DNA from: SpSt-501 sp037481615
GTDB taxonomy: Bacteria; Desulfobacterota; Desulfobacteria; Desulfobacterales; SpSt-501
Length of the DNA stretch: 64,000 nt
Strand: one strand, 5' to 3'
Assembly (NCBI GenBank): GCA_037481615.1
Contig: JBBFLI010000012.1
In this document: piece after piece, positions 24,838 to 32,953 of the stretch
Layout: every line of letters starts with the position of its first letter
Numbering within the stretch: position 1 is the first letter of the stretch
The notes under the pieces: generated by a model
Seen by the model: only the letters and a program-made list of their open reading frames with translations
Told to the model about the DNA's origin: nothing
Databases searched by the model: none
Position numbers and translations under genes: made by a program

Positions 24838-25158
24838 ATGAGCGGAATCTCGGCCGGAGACAAAATGGAAGCGGGGCGCGGATGCAGGCGGGAGGATTTC
24901 CGGCGTCAATTCGAATCCGAGACCATGCCCATCCTGGCCGAATGTATCACGCGCGCGGGTCGATTCCGCGCCCGGGTGATCAATCTCAGCGCCCGGGGGG
25001 TTCTGCTACAGGCCGATCCGCGTCCGGCCGTGGGCGAGGAGATCGCGCTCTCAATCCCTCTGGTGCGCAGCCGGGCGATGCTGCGCGCTACGGGCGAGGT
25101 GATCCGCCTCGACCCGCGCGGCGTTGCGGTGATCTTCCGCGTGGTCTTCAACTATTGA
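24838..25158 (+). CDS. PilZ-domain protein (106 aa)
   Basis: Single PilZ domain. Arg18-xxx-Arg22 in CRREDFRRQF and Asn49-x-Ser51-xx-Gly54 in INLSARGVLLQ form the two c-di-GMP-contact motifs (RxxxR and D/NxSxxG). Such short proteins act as c-di-GMP-responsive adaptors for motility, pili or exopolysaccharide; the target is not visible here. ATG at 24838 after GGGGAGAGG; an open extension upstream lacks a site. Its 3' end overlaps the convergent recX by 7 bases. Confidence 0.85.
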   Translation: MSGISAGDKMEAGRGCRREDFRRQFESETMPILAECITRAGRFRARVINLSARGVLLQADPRPAVGEEIALSIPLVRSRAMLRATGEVIRLDPRGVAVIFRVVFNY

Positions 25159-25646
25159 GGGGGCGGTTCGATCTCCGCCACCCGCGACAGCGCTTCCCGA
25201 ATCGAGGCTGCGGAGAACCCGCGCGCACGAAGGAAGCGCTCCAGTTTGGCCTTCCGCACCAGAGCGCTCTCTTCGTCGCCCTGGAGGGCCGCCCATTTCT
25301 TGCGTGCCGCCTGCAGGGCCGCAGCGGCCTCCTCGGCCGGATCCCAGACCCCCGGAGGCAAGCGGTCTTCCTCGGTGGAAAGCAGCCCCCTTCGCAGCAG
25401 GTCTCGGCGCAGGCGCAGCATGCCGAAGCCGCGGCGCCGCAGGCTCTGGGCAAGCTGCGCGGCGCTGCGCGACTCGTCGATATACCCCAGCCGCCGGCAC
25501 TCTTCGATCACGCCGCGGACGATCTCAGCTTCCACCCCTTTGCGTTCGAGCTTTCCGGAGAGCTCCCGGGCCGAGTGGTCCCGTCGAGAGAGAAAACGCA
25601 GGGCGAGGGTGAGGGCGCGGCGGAATGCCGGATCTTCGGAGGGCAT
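25152..25646 (-). CDS. recX: RecX regulatory protein (164 aa)
   Basis: Three-helix RecX repeats: ALRFLSRRDHSARELSGKLE, then EECRRLGYIDESRSAAQLAQ and the basic RRGFGMLRLRRDLLRRG, ending with a LERFLRARGFSAASIREAL repeat. RecX binds RecA filaments and limits their extension. Usually recX follows recA; here recA is not in the window, so it is separated. The ATG at 25646 is preferred to a TTG three codons upstream because GGAGG then has usable spacing. Confidence 0.88.
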   Translation of the reverse strand: MPSEDPAFRRALTLALRFLSRRDHSARELSGKLERKGVEAEIVRGVIEECRRLGYIDESRSAAQLAQSLRRRGFGMLRLRRDLLRRGLLSTEEDRLPPGVWDPAEEAAAALQAARKKWAALQGDEESALVRKAKLERFLRARGFSAASIREALSRVAEIEPPPQ

Positions 25647-25740
25647 CGAGCTCAAGCCTCCTTCTCCCCGGAACGAGTCGGCGGCGATCGGCGCGGCGGG
25701 GCGCGATTTTTGAAAAATGCAAAAAATTATGAAAAAAGTC

Positions 25741-25767
25741 TAAAGTCGGCACGGAAAGCGCCGATAA
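25741..25767 (+). promoter_or_regulatory. FliA (sigma-28) flagellar promoter of flgM
   Basis: TAAAGTCG (25741-25748), 11-base spacer, GCCGATAA (25760-25767). The -10 is a perfect match to the flagellar sigma-28 consensus and the -35 matches TAAAGT at the standard spacing. Located 109 bases before the flgM ATG. Confidence 0.8.
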
Positions 25768-25876
25768 CAGCACCAGAGCGACGCGGCGCGTTTGACCGCG
25801 GCCGCAAGGCCTGATAGGCTGAATAACCGAAGCAATACCATCAGGTTAGCGGATATTTGCAATCAAGGAGACCCCC

Positions 25877-26191
25877 ATGCAGGTCACGCCCAAAGACCAG
25901 GCAACGATGGTTGAACTGTACAGCCCCGCGAAGACCGAGAACGCCACCGCCGGGCAGCCCGCGGGCGAGGCGGCGGACCGCCCCGCGCTCCCCGGGGATA
26001 CGGTCGAGCTGAACGACGCGGCCGCACGCTTCCGGGAGGCCCGGGAGGCGATCCGCGCCCTTCCCGACATCCGGGAGGAAAAGGTCGCCGCGCTCAAAGC
26101 ACAAATCGAAGGCGGCACCTACGAGATCCACGCAGAACGGGTTGCCGCCAAGCTGATCCGCGACGCCCTGCTGGAAGATTCCCTCGACTGA
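25877..26191 (+). CDS. flgM: Anti-sigma-28 factor FlgM (104 aa)
   Basis: The C-terminal half carries the FlgM signature: DTVELNDAAARF (41-52) and PDIREEKVAALKAQIEGGTY (63-82), then ERVAAKLIRDALLED. FlgM binds FliA and blocks late flagellar genes until it is exported through the finished hook-basal body. The near-perfect FliA promoter upstream fits the usual feedback loop. The gene is monocistronic, followed by a terminator; the other flagellar genes are elsewhere. AAGGAG precedes the ATG. The N-terminal half is Pro/Ala-rich and disordered, as usual. Confidence 0.93.
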   Translation: MQVTPKDQATMVELYSPAKTENATAGQPAGEAADRPALPGDTVELNDAAARFREAREAIRALPDIREEKVAALKAQIEGGTYEIHAERVAAKLIRDALLEDSLD

Positions 26192-26213
26192 AAAACGCCT
26201 CCCTGAAAGTATC

Positions 26214-26253
26214 AAGGCGGCCCCGGGGAAATCCCGTCGGCCGCCTTTCCTTT
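26214..26253 (+). terminator. Intrinsic terminator of flgM
   Basis: Stem AAGGCGGCC (26214-26222) with GGCCGCCTT (26239-26247), an inner CGGG/CCCG pairing, then a broken T-run (TTTCCTTT). Confidence 0.7.
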
Positions 26254-26286
26254 GCACGCCGCTGCGGCTTCCCGTGCGTCGTGGGG

Positions 26287-26607
26287 CTACAGCTCGTTTC
26301 CGCTGAACTCGAACCATTCGCGGCTCGTCTCGGCTTCGCGCAGGGAGCGGGTGGCCTCCGAGCCGTAAAGGAGGTGTTCCCCTTTGGCGGTCAGCCGCAG
26401 GTTGAGGCCCGGACCTTCCACCTGCTCGAGGATGCCCACGGAAACCAGCTCCTGCACGGCCTTCTTGAACAGTTTCTTTTCCTCGGCGGAAAGCCGCATC
26501 AGGTAGACCGCCTCCAGCCATTGCGCCGGCAGCGTGTCTCCGGTCTCCGCGCCGATGGCGCGGAATTTGTCCAGGATGTCCCTTTTGATCTCCTTTTTTT
26601 CCTTCAT
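26287..26607 (-). CDS. Hypothetical protein, possible winged-helix fold (106 aa)
   Basis: Starts MKEKKEIKRDILDKFRAIGA with GGAGGG upstream. Helices (KKLFKKAVQELVSVGILEQV) followed by short strands (LNLRLTAKGEHLLYG) look like a winged helix, in which a 'G-L' helix and an LTxKG wing are common. No catalytic or metal motif. It is 29 bases upstream-adjacent (on the far side) of the SppA stop, same strand, so the order of transcription is this gene then sppA's neighbour only by chance. Family not recognised; a small DNA- or protein-binding regulator is the best guess. Confidence 0.55.
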   Translation of the reverse strand: MKEKKEIKRDILDKFRAIGAETGDTLPAQWLEAVYLMRLSAEEKKLFKKAVQELVSVGILEQVEGPGLNLRLTAKGEHLLYGSEATRSLREAETSREWFEFSGNEL

Positions 26608-26667
26608 CGCACACCCTCCATCGTGCACGACTCGGCTGCCGCAACCCCCCGCCGCAGGGCGCCTGTT

Positions 26668-28518
26668 TCAGTCGATCCCTTCACAGGCGAGGCAATAGGC
26701 GAAGACGCCCCGGGGGTCCTGGGTCAAGAGTTCGCCGATCCCTTGCGGCAAGGCCCACACCGCCTCCGCCGGGAAAACCAGTCGCGCAAGCCGCCGCCAA
26801 TCCCCTCCCCCCTGCACCCATTGCTCCTGGATCTCCCGGAGAATCTTCTCCCGCCGGGAGAGCGGCGGCTCGACATAGTCGACCGCATAGTCCTCCAGCT
26901 TCGCTCGCCGGGCGGCCGCAGCGATCGCCTCTTCGATGCCCCCGAGATGGTCGACCAGCCCCTTTTCGCGCGCGTCACGCCCCGACCAGACCCGGCCCTC
27001 GGCGGCCAGCCGGAGCCGCTCGCCGGACAGCCCGCGCGCCTGTCCGACCCGTTCGAGAAAGGCCTGATAGCTCCGTTCCACCAGCAGGCTCATCGACGAG
27101 GCGACGAGCGGATTCAGGGGCCGGCCGGGCACGAAGGCATCGGCGACCCGCGTGGTCCCCACGCCGTCGTTGCGGATCCCGAGAGATTCGAGGCCCTTTT
27201 CGAAAGTCGGCAATACGCCGAAGACCCCGATCGAACCGGTCACCGTCGTCGGGGCGGCCCAGATCTCATCCGCACCGCAGGCGATCCAGTAGCCGCCCGA
27301 GGCGGCGGTTGAGCCGAACGAGGCGACGACCGGTTTTCCCGCGAGCCGGGCGCGTTCGAGTTCCCGCAGCACGTTCTCGGCCGTCAAGGCACTCCCGCCG
27401 GGGCTGTCTACCCGAAGCACCAGGGCGCGCACGGAGCCGTCTTGCACGGCCTTGCGAATCCGCCGGGCGAGTTGCGCCGACCCGACCCGGCCGGGCCGGG
27501 CGACCCCGTCCAGGAGGACCCCCTGGGCGACGATCACCGCGATTTTGGGGCGCCGATCGTCGGGTCGGCCCAGCTCGGCACGCCTCGCCCGCAGGTATTT
27601 TCCGCTCTCGATCCTGCGGAAGGACTGTTCCGCGACATCCTCCCCGACCAGGGCGGTGAGTTCCTCTCTCAGCGCCTCGCGCCCCCGAACCGCGTCCACC
27701 AGGCCCGCCGCCAGAGCCGCCTGGGCCGCGTCCCCGCCCGCCGCCTCCAGGTGGCGCGGAAATTCCTGAACGTAGTCTTCGAGCCGCGCCGGATCCAGGC
27801 CGCGGCGGGCGGCCACCCCCTGTTTGTACTCCGACCAGAGGACGTCGAGCAGGGCGGCGCTGGCCGTCCGGTCCTCGTCCGACATTTCGGTGCGTTCGAG
27901 AGGTTCGGCGGCGGACTTGTAGGCGCCGGCGCGGAACACGTGGACCTTCACCCCGAGCCGGTCCAGCGCCGAACGCCAGTAGTGCCGGTACAGGCCGAAG
28001 CCTTTCAGGAACACCCCCCCCATCGGGCCGACGTAGACGCGGTCGGCGTGGGCCGCGAGGTAGTAGGACGACTGGAGAAAATAGTCCGCCGCGGCGATCA
28101 CGGGCTTTCCCGACCCGCGAAAGCGCTCGAGCGCCGCGCCCAGCGCCTGGAGCTTGCTCAGCGCCGCCCCGCTCAGCCGGCTGGGATCCAGAAGGACCGC
28201 GCGGATGCGCGGGTCTTCGCGCGCGAGATCGAGCGCTTCGACGACGTCGCGCACCACCGTTTCCGCAGCGCCCTCCTCCTCGGAGAGAAACTCCGTGAGG
28301 GACAGCTCACGGGTCGCCTCCTCCACGAGAACGCCGCTCGGGGCCACCACCAGGACGGCGGACTCGGGCAGACGCGGCTCCCGGCCGACGAAGAACAGCA
28401 CGGCGAGAAGGGCGACGGCGGCCAGAAACAGCAGATTCGCCGCAAGCCGCCTCCCGAAACTCACGGCCTGCCAGAGGCCGCGGAGGAGGGCCCGGAGGAC
28501 GCGGAACACTTTTCTCAT
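26668..28518 (-). CDS. sppA: Signal peptide peptidase SppA, 67K type (616 aa)
   Basis: Long two-domain form, as in E. coli. A membrane anchor lies at about 24-42. The catalytic Lys is in FRAGAYKSAAEPLER (about residue 199) and the nucleophile Ser is in STAASGGYWIACGADEIWA (about 406), near the E. coli positions (209, 409). It is a Ser-Lys membrane protease that degrades cleaved signal peptides in the periplasmic-side membrane. The start at 28518 (MRKVFRVLRALLRG) fits the E. coli N-terminus; a TTG 13 codons upstream is less likely. Both repeat halves are intact. Confidence 0.93.
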   Translation of the reverse strand: MRKVFRVLRALLRGLWQAVSFGRRLAANLLFLAAVALLAVLFFVGREPRLPESAVLVVAPSGVLVEEATRELSLTEFLSEEEGAAETVVRDVVEALDLAREDPRIRAVLLDPSRLSGAALSKLQALGAALERFRGSGKPVIAAADYFLQSSYYLAAHADRVYVGPMGGVFLKGFGLYRHYWRSALDRLGVKVHVFRAGAYKSAAEPLERTEMSDEDRTASAALLDVLWSEYKQGVAARRGLDPARLEDYVQEFPRHLEAAGGDAAQAALAAGLVDAVRGREALREELTALVGEDVAEQSFRRIESGKYLRARRAELGRPDDRRPKIAVIVAQGVLLDGVARPGRVGSAQLARRIRKAVQDGSVRALVLRVDSPGGSALTAENVLRELERARLAGKPVVASFGSTAASGGYWIACGADEIWAAPTTVTGSIGVFGVLPTFEKGLESLGIRNDGVGTTRVADAFVPGRPLNPLVASSMSLLVERSYQAFLERVGQARGLSGERLRLAAEGRVWSGRDAREKGLVDHLGGIEEAIAAAARRAKLEDYAVDYVEPPLSRREKILREIQEQWVQGGGDWRRLARLVFPAEAVWALPQGIGELLTQDPRGVFAYCLACEGID

Positions 28519-28611
28519 GGCAACCGTCTGGACGAGAATTTGCGATTTCTGCTTCAATCGAGAAAGATAATGCAGGCTGGCGGGTTGTCCAAGGAGCGGT
28601 GGGATGGCGCC

Positions 28612-28641
28612 AAAAAGAAAGGCCCCCTGGAGAGGGGCCTT
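28612..28641 (-). terminator. Intrinsic terminator of the hsp20 gene
   Basis: Read leftward: AAGGCCCC (28641-28634), loop, GGGGCCTT (28626-28619), then TCTTTTTG. A clean hairpin followed by a T-run, 27 bases after the hsp20 stop. Confidence 0.8.
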
Positions 28642-28667
28642 CCCGGGTCCGAAGCGCAGGATCGCGG

Positions 28668-29114
28668 TCAGTTGACTTTGATCTGCTTCGGCTTGTGTCC
28701 CTCGGGTTTCGGAACCTCCACCGTCAGCAGGCCGTTCTTGAACTCGGCCTTGATCTTCTCCGCATCGACGTCCACCGGCAGGCTGAAGGAGCGCACGAAC
28801 TTGCCGTAGGACATCTCCCGGCGATAGTAGTTTTCCTCCTTCACCTCGTTTTCCGATTTCCGCTCGCCCTTGAGCGTCAGGACGCCGTTCTGCAGGTCCA
28901 GGCTGATGTCTTTCTTCTCCAAGCCGGGAAGCTCGGCCTTGATCACGACCTTGTCATCGGTCTCGAACATGTCCACCGCCGGGACCCACACGCCTTCCGC
29001 CCAGGGGTCGTCGCGGCGATCGGAGCGGAAGAAGACATCGTCGAAAAGACGGTTCATGCGATCCCGCAGGGACACCATTTCCTTCCACGGATTCCAGCGG
29101 ACCAGATCCATCAT
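28668..29114 (-). CDS. Small heat-shock protein, Hsp20 family (148 aa)
   Basis: Opening MMDLVRWNPWKEM and the alpha-crystallin domain (about 44-137) with KAELPGLEKKDISL, LTLKGERK, the YGKFVRSFSLP strand and the AEFKNGLLTVEVPK motif holding the conserved GxL; the C-terminal tail has the KQIKVN ending. ATP-independent holdase that binds unfolding proteins. Normal length. A ribosome site AAAGGGGGG lies upstream, a TTGACA-type promoter about 70 bases further, and a terminator follows, so the gene is monocistronic. Divergent from the putative RHH-like gene. Confidence 0.95.
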   Translation of the reverse strand: MMDLVRWNPWKEMVSLRDRMNRLFDDVFFRSDRRDDPWAEGVWVPAVDMFETDDKVVIKAELPGLEKKDISLDLQNGVLTLKGERKSENEVKEENYYRREMSYGKFVRSFSLPVDVDAEKIKAEFKNGLLTVEVPKPEGHKPKQIKVN

Positions 29115-29180
29115 CCTTCAACCCCCCTTTCGACTTGCAATTTGCCACGAGTTTTGTATCCTTCGTCAGTTTTCGGCCGA

Positions 29181-29208
29181 ATAATAATTATCAAAGAGGC
29201 TTTGTCAA
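29181..29208 (-). promoter_or_regulatory. Promoter of the hsp20 gene
   Basis: Read leftward: perfect TTGACA (29208-29203), 16-base spacer, TATTAT (29186-29181). This is a strong housekeeping-type promoter; no clear sigma-32 -10 (CCCCAT-like) and no CIRCE repeat was seen. Confidence 0.65.
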
Positions 29209-29266
29209 GACAGTTTCATTACTATTCAGCATTAAACCTATCTGATAATTTTACGATCGGACTCCG

Positions 29267-29836
29267 ATGGAAGAAGCCGAGTTGCCCTTGCCGGAGCTCA
29301 AGGACCTGCGCGGGCGGCAATCCGTCCGCGCCACCTTCAAACTCTCGCCGCGGGCGATCGGGGTGTTGAGCATCGTCGCCGCCCACCTGGGGATCAAGCA
29401 GAAGTCCCTTTTCGACCAGCTGGTGGAGGACATCGAAAGCCTGCGCACGATCGCCCGCAAGATCGAGCCGGCCGAGTTCCGCTGTCTGGAGCGCGTTCAG
29501 AAGACCTTCGTGATCAGCCGGCGGACTCTGGTCAACCTCGAAGCGGCCGCACGGGACTCGAGCGCCCCCCGCGACGCGATCGTCGAATACTCGATCCAGC
29601 GCCTGCTGCCGCTGATTCTCGAGGAGCGTGAAAAACACCGCAAGCGCAAAACCCTGCGCGAGGAAATCCGCAGGCAGGCCGACAAGGCGGAAAAAACCTT
29701 GCAGAAGGCCACCGCCCTGCTGGGCGGGGACGACCCCCTGACGGTGCGGCTGGAGGAGGCGGTGCGGGCCCTGTTTTCGCTGCGGGACTTCCTCGACGAT
29801 CTGCTGCGGAAGGGCGAGGCGATCGAGCGCCTCTAA
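29267..29836 (+). CDS. Unrecognised protein with two ribbon-helix-helix-like segments (189 aa)
   Basis: Two similar segments follow each other: RATFKLSPRAIGVLSIVAAH (about 21-40), continuing to LFDQLVEDIESL, and QKTFVISRRTLVNLEAAARD (about 79-98), continuing to IVEYSIQRLLPLI. Each reads as a short beta strand followed by two helices, the layout of a ribbon-helix-helix monomer, so the chain could form a single-chain RHH dimer. The rest is a highly charged helical or coiled-coil tail (about 119-185). No ribosome site is evident before the ATG; a GATAAT (29244-29249) just upstream suggests a very short leader. Divergent from hsp20, convergent with the phosphatase gene (4-base overlap). Function inferred only from shape. 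Confidence 0.6.
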   Translation: MEEAELPLPELKDLRGRQSVRATFKLSPRAIGVLSIVAAHLGIKQKSLFDQLVEDIESLRTIARKIEPAEFRCLERVQKTFVISRRTLVNLEAAARDSSAPRDAIVEYSIQRLLPLILEEREKHRKRKTLREEIRRQADKAEKTLQKATALLGGDDPLTVRLEEAVRALFSLRDFLDDLLRKGEAIERL

Positions 29837-31950
29837 AGCATCCGCAGCGCCACCAGGGTCACGTCGTCGGCGGAGCGGCGGCCGGAGCGGAAACGCGCCA
29901 GCTCCTCGACGACGGCCTGCACGAGCACCCGGGCGGGGGCACCGCCGTGGCGGGAGATGAGGTCCCGCAGGCGGGGTTGTCCGAAAAACTCTCCCCCCGG
30001 CCCCACGGTCTCCCAGATGCCGTCGGTGCCGATGAAGACGACGCTTCCCGCAGGCAGGGGGCCCGCGCCCTCCTCGACGAAACGCGCCCGGGGATCGACG
30101 CCGAGCGGCAGGCCCGAGCCGCGGAGTTCGCGGAAACGGCGGGAACGCGGATCGTACAGCAGCGCCGGCGGATGCCCGGCGCGCACCCAGCGCAGGTGCC
30201 AGCGCTCCCCATCGAGGCAGAGAAAGAACAACGTCATGAAGGACCCGCTCTCACCGAAATCTTCGGCGAGGCGGCGGTTCACATCCCCCACGATCTCGGC
30301 GCAGCCGCCGGGGGCGACGGCGCGCATCCGGAGTGTGGCCCGGGCCGTGGCCATCAGCAGCGCGGCCGGGATGCCGTGGCCGGCGACGTCGCCCACGGCG
30401 ACGCAGGGAGCCCCGACCGCGTCCTCGAAGAGGTCATAGTAGTCGCCCCCCGTCTCGTCGCAGGGGAGGCTCGCACCGGCCACTTCCAGACCCGGCCACG
30501 CCGGCGTGCGGCGCGGCAGCAGCTTCTGCTGGACCTCGCTCGCCAAGAGCAGGCCGTTGCGCATGCGCAGGTGCTCCTCCAGTTTCGGGACCATCTCGTT
30601 GAACGTTTCGATGACCCGATCGCGTTCGTCCCCGGTGTGCAGGCCGATGCGGAGGTCGAACCGGCCGCGGCTGATTTCCTCGGCGGCCTCCGCGAGCGCC
30701 GCCATCGGCCGGGTGATGCGGCGCGAGCCGAGCCAGGCGGCCAGGACGGCGACGAGCAGGGCCCCGACCGCGGCGAGGCTCACGACCTGGATTTCCTCCC
30801 GGGTGAACGCCGCAATGGCCGCAACCGCCCGCTCGGGAAGGCGGGTGATCACCGCCTGGGGCACGGCGACCAGAAAGGCGATTTCGCCGTGCATGGGCGC
30901 ATGCGCCCAGAGGCAGGGTTCGCCGCGGCAGTCCATCTCGACAACCCCCGAGCGACGCTCGAGGACGGCCTGCGCGAGCCGTCCGGCCGCCTCCGGTTCC
31001 ACCTCCGAAAGCGGCTCCGGGACGGGCAGGCCGTCCCAGACCAGCTCCCCGGTCTCCTGCTCGCGGCGGGCGAAGACCAGAAGTTCGTGCCCGCGGCCGT
31101 CGGGGACCGGAACCGCCTCGACGAGATAGGAGGAGACGCTCTCGCTTCGCCAGAGCGTGGAGAGCGCCTCGACGCGCAACACCTCGCTCGAGAGCACCTC
31201 GAGGCCGACCGCGGCCGCCGGCGTCCCGTCGGGATGGAACACCCTCTGCACCACCGTCAGCAGCGAGCGCCGGCTGCCGGGATCCACGACCGGGCCGATC
31301 CAGCGCGGCTCGCCGGTGGCCTCGGAAAAGCCGGCCCGCAGCCGCGGGTCGTATCCGGGGGGAAACCCGCCGCGCCCCGGGAAGACGATTTGCACCCCGC
31401 TCTCGGTGACCGCGAAAGCCGCGTGGAAGACCGCCCCCAGGCGTTCGGCGACTTCCCGGAAAGTGTCCTCGAGCGCCGTCAGCCGATCGATCTCCTCGCG
31501 GGCCTCGTCTTCGGAAAGGCCGGGGGCGAGAAGCAGGGACGGCCGCCGGCGGCTGACCCAGTAGCCGCCGCGGTGTCCCCCTGCCGCCCCTTCCGCGCCG
31601 TCGGGCCGCCACTGCGCCTCCGGCGGGGTGCGGAACGGATCGTCGAAGTCGGAGGCGTAGAGCGCCTCCACGCGAGCCGGCGGCTCTTCGGCGAAAACCG
31701 CTTCGGCCTCGCGCACGAGCAGCGACAGAGCGAACTCGAAGGAACGCTTGCTCGCCTGCACAAGGGCGGCGGAATCCTCGGTCGTCAGCCTCAGGATTTG
31801 ACGCCAGAGCCCGGCGATCTGGCGGTGGACGTCGGCCGAGATCTCGGCTTCCAGACGGGCCATTTCCCGTCCGCCGATCCAGACGACGGGAACGAGCGGC
31901 AACAGGCTGAAGGCCACCAGCACGACGAACAACTTGCTTCTCAATTTCAT
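29833..31950 (-). CDS. Membrane sensor with HAMP and SpoIIE/RsbU-type PP2C phosphatase domain (705 aa)
   Basis: N-terminal membrane segment (about 7-25), a large extracytoplasmic region (about 30-375) that looks like a double-Cache sensor, a second membrane segment (about 385-405), a HAMP domain (GSRRITRPMAALAEAAEEIS, about 407-460), a linker helix (LLASEVQQKLLPRR) and a PP2C-like serine phosphatase. The phosphatase motifs are DETGGDYYDLF, GDVAGHGIPAALLM, GTDGIWE and DDVTLVAL, so the metal-binding Asps are present. Such proteins usually dephosphorylate an anti-sigma-factor antagonist; no such partner is in the window. It starts 9 bases after the IMPase-like gene on the same strand, which implies cotranscription. 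Confidence 0.9.
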   Translation of the reverse strand: MKLRSKLFVVLVAFSLLPLVPVVWIGGREMARLEAEISADVHRQIAGLWRQILRLTTEDSAALVQASKRSFEFALSLLVREAEAVFAEEPPARVEALYASDFDDPFRTPPEAQWRPDGAEGAAGGHRGGYWVSRRRPSLLLAPGLSEDEAREEIDRLTALEDTFREVAERLGAVFHAAFAVTESGVQIVFPGRGGFPPGYDPRLRAGFSEATGEPRWIGPVVDPGSRRSLLTVVQRVFHPDGTPAAAVGLEVLSSEVLRVEALSTLWRSESVSSYLVEAVPVPDGRGHELLVFARREQETGELVWDGLPVPEPLSEVEPEAAGRLAQAVLERRSGVVEMDCRGEPCLWAHAPMHGEIAFLVAVPQAVITRLPERAVAAIAAFTREEIQVVSLAAVGALLVAVLAAWLGSRRITRPMAALAEAAEEISRGRFDLRIGLHTGDERDRVIETFNEMVPKLEEHLRMRNGLLLASEVQQKLLPRRTPAWPGLEVAGASLPCDETGGDYYDLFEDAVGAPCVAVGDVAGHGIPAALLMATARATLRMRAVAPGGCAEIVGDVNRRLAEDFGESGSFMTLFFLCLDGERWHLRWVRAGHPPALLYDPRSRRFRELRGSGLPLGVDPRARFVEEGAGPLPAGSVVFIGTDGIWETVGPGGEFFGQPRLRDLISRHGGAPARVLVQAVVEELARFRSGRRSADDVTLVALRML

Positions 31951-31959
31951 CTTCTCGGC

Positions 31960-32760
31960 TCACTTCAGAGCGGACAGGCACCCCTGGACCGCGGCGAGCA
32001 CGCCGGGCTCGCCGGCGAGCAGCGGCTCATCGATCTTGCGGCCGTCGAGGCAATCGTTGAGATCGAAGTCGCCTCCGTCCAGCCGGCGGAACCGCCCCCC
32101 GGCCGCCTCGAGAAGGATCCGCGCGGCGGCCAGTCCCTGAAAAGTCTCGTTGGCGATGACCGCGGCATCGGCCCGCCCCGTGGCCACGTAGCCGATGTGG
32201 GCCGAGGTGCAACCGAAGGAACGGATCTTCCCCGGGAAGCTCGTGCGGAAGTGCTGATGGAACCGCGAATAGGTGAGCAGGAGGCTCTCGTCGTTCAGCC
32301 CCCCGCAGACGGGGATGCGGATCTCCCGCTCGCCCCAAAAGGCGCGGCCGCCGGCCCGCGCATGGAAGAGATCCCCGGTGGCCGGCATGTAGAAGACCCC
32401 GAAAAGGGGCCAGAAATTCTCCATCAACGCCAGCGACAGCCCCCAGAGCGGGATCCCCGCCTGGAAGTTGGCGACCCCCTCGAGGGCGTCGAAACTCCAG
32501 AGAAACCGCCCGCGTTCGTGAGAGTAGCCTTCCGCCGGGGCGTCGTGGAGGAAGATCCGATGCTCGGGAAAGCGCCGATGGAGCTCGGCCGCGAAGAACT
32601 CCGTGAGCACGAGTTCCGCCTCGGTCACGACCCGGTCGTCGAATCTCACCTGCGGCCGCCCCTTGCCGTAAAAGTCGAGCGCCATCGCCCCCGCGCGGCG
32701 GATCACTTCCAGACCGAACCCCACCAGATCGTCGATCTCCACCCTGACCTCCTTACCCAT
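31960..32760 (-). CDS. Inositol-monophosphatase-like protein with altered metal site (266 aa)
   Basis: IMPase/FBPase fold by sequence: TEAELVLTEFFAAELHRRFP, the core WSFDALEGVANFQAGIPLWG (89-108) and the C-terminal ETFQGLAAARILLEAAGGRF. Compared with the family motifs, the GEE motif is replaced by LHDAPAEG, WIxDPxDGTTNF is WSFDALEGVANF (the second Asp is Glu94) and the WDxAAG motif reads FQGLAAA, so the third metal-binding Asp is missing. A normal Mg-dependent phosphatase is therefore doubtful. ATG at 32760 after GGAGGA. It precedes the SpoIIE-type phosphatase sensor by 9 bases. Confidence 0.82.
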   Translation of the reverse strand: MGKEVRVEIDDLVGFGLEVIRRAGAMALDFYGKGRPQVRFDDRVVTEAELVLTEFFAAELHRRFPEHRIFLHDAPAEGYSHERGRFLWSFDALEGVANFQAGIPLWGLSLALMENFWPLFGVFYMPATGDLFHARAGGRAFWGEREIRIPVCGGLNDESLLLTYSRFHQHFRTSFPGKIRSFGCTSAHIGYVATGRADAAVIANETFQGLAAARILLEAAGGRFRRLDGGDFDLNDCLDGRKIDEPLLAGEPGVLAAVQGCLSALK

Positions 32761-32953
32761 GCCTCCTCCGTTTTCCTTGGGATGTGAACGGGGCCCGAGA
32801 TCTCCCCTGGGACTACGGTCGAGCGGGCACGCCGATCGCAGCTCCGGTTTTCCCCGCCACTTGACAGGGCTCCCCCGCCGAAATAGCCTGCCGGACGATC
32901 CGTTCCCGAATCCCGGATCGCTTCTTTTTCTGCCCGCACGGACGGATGGACCG

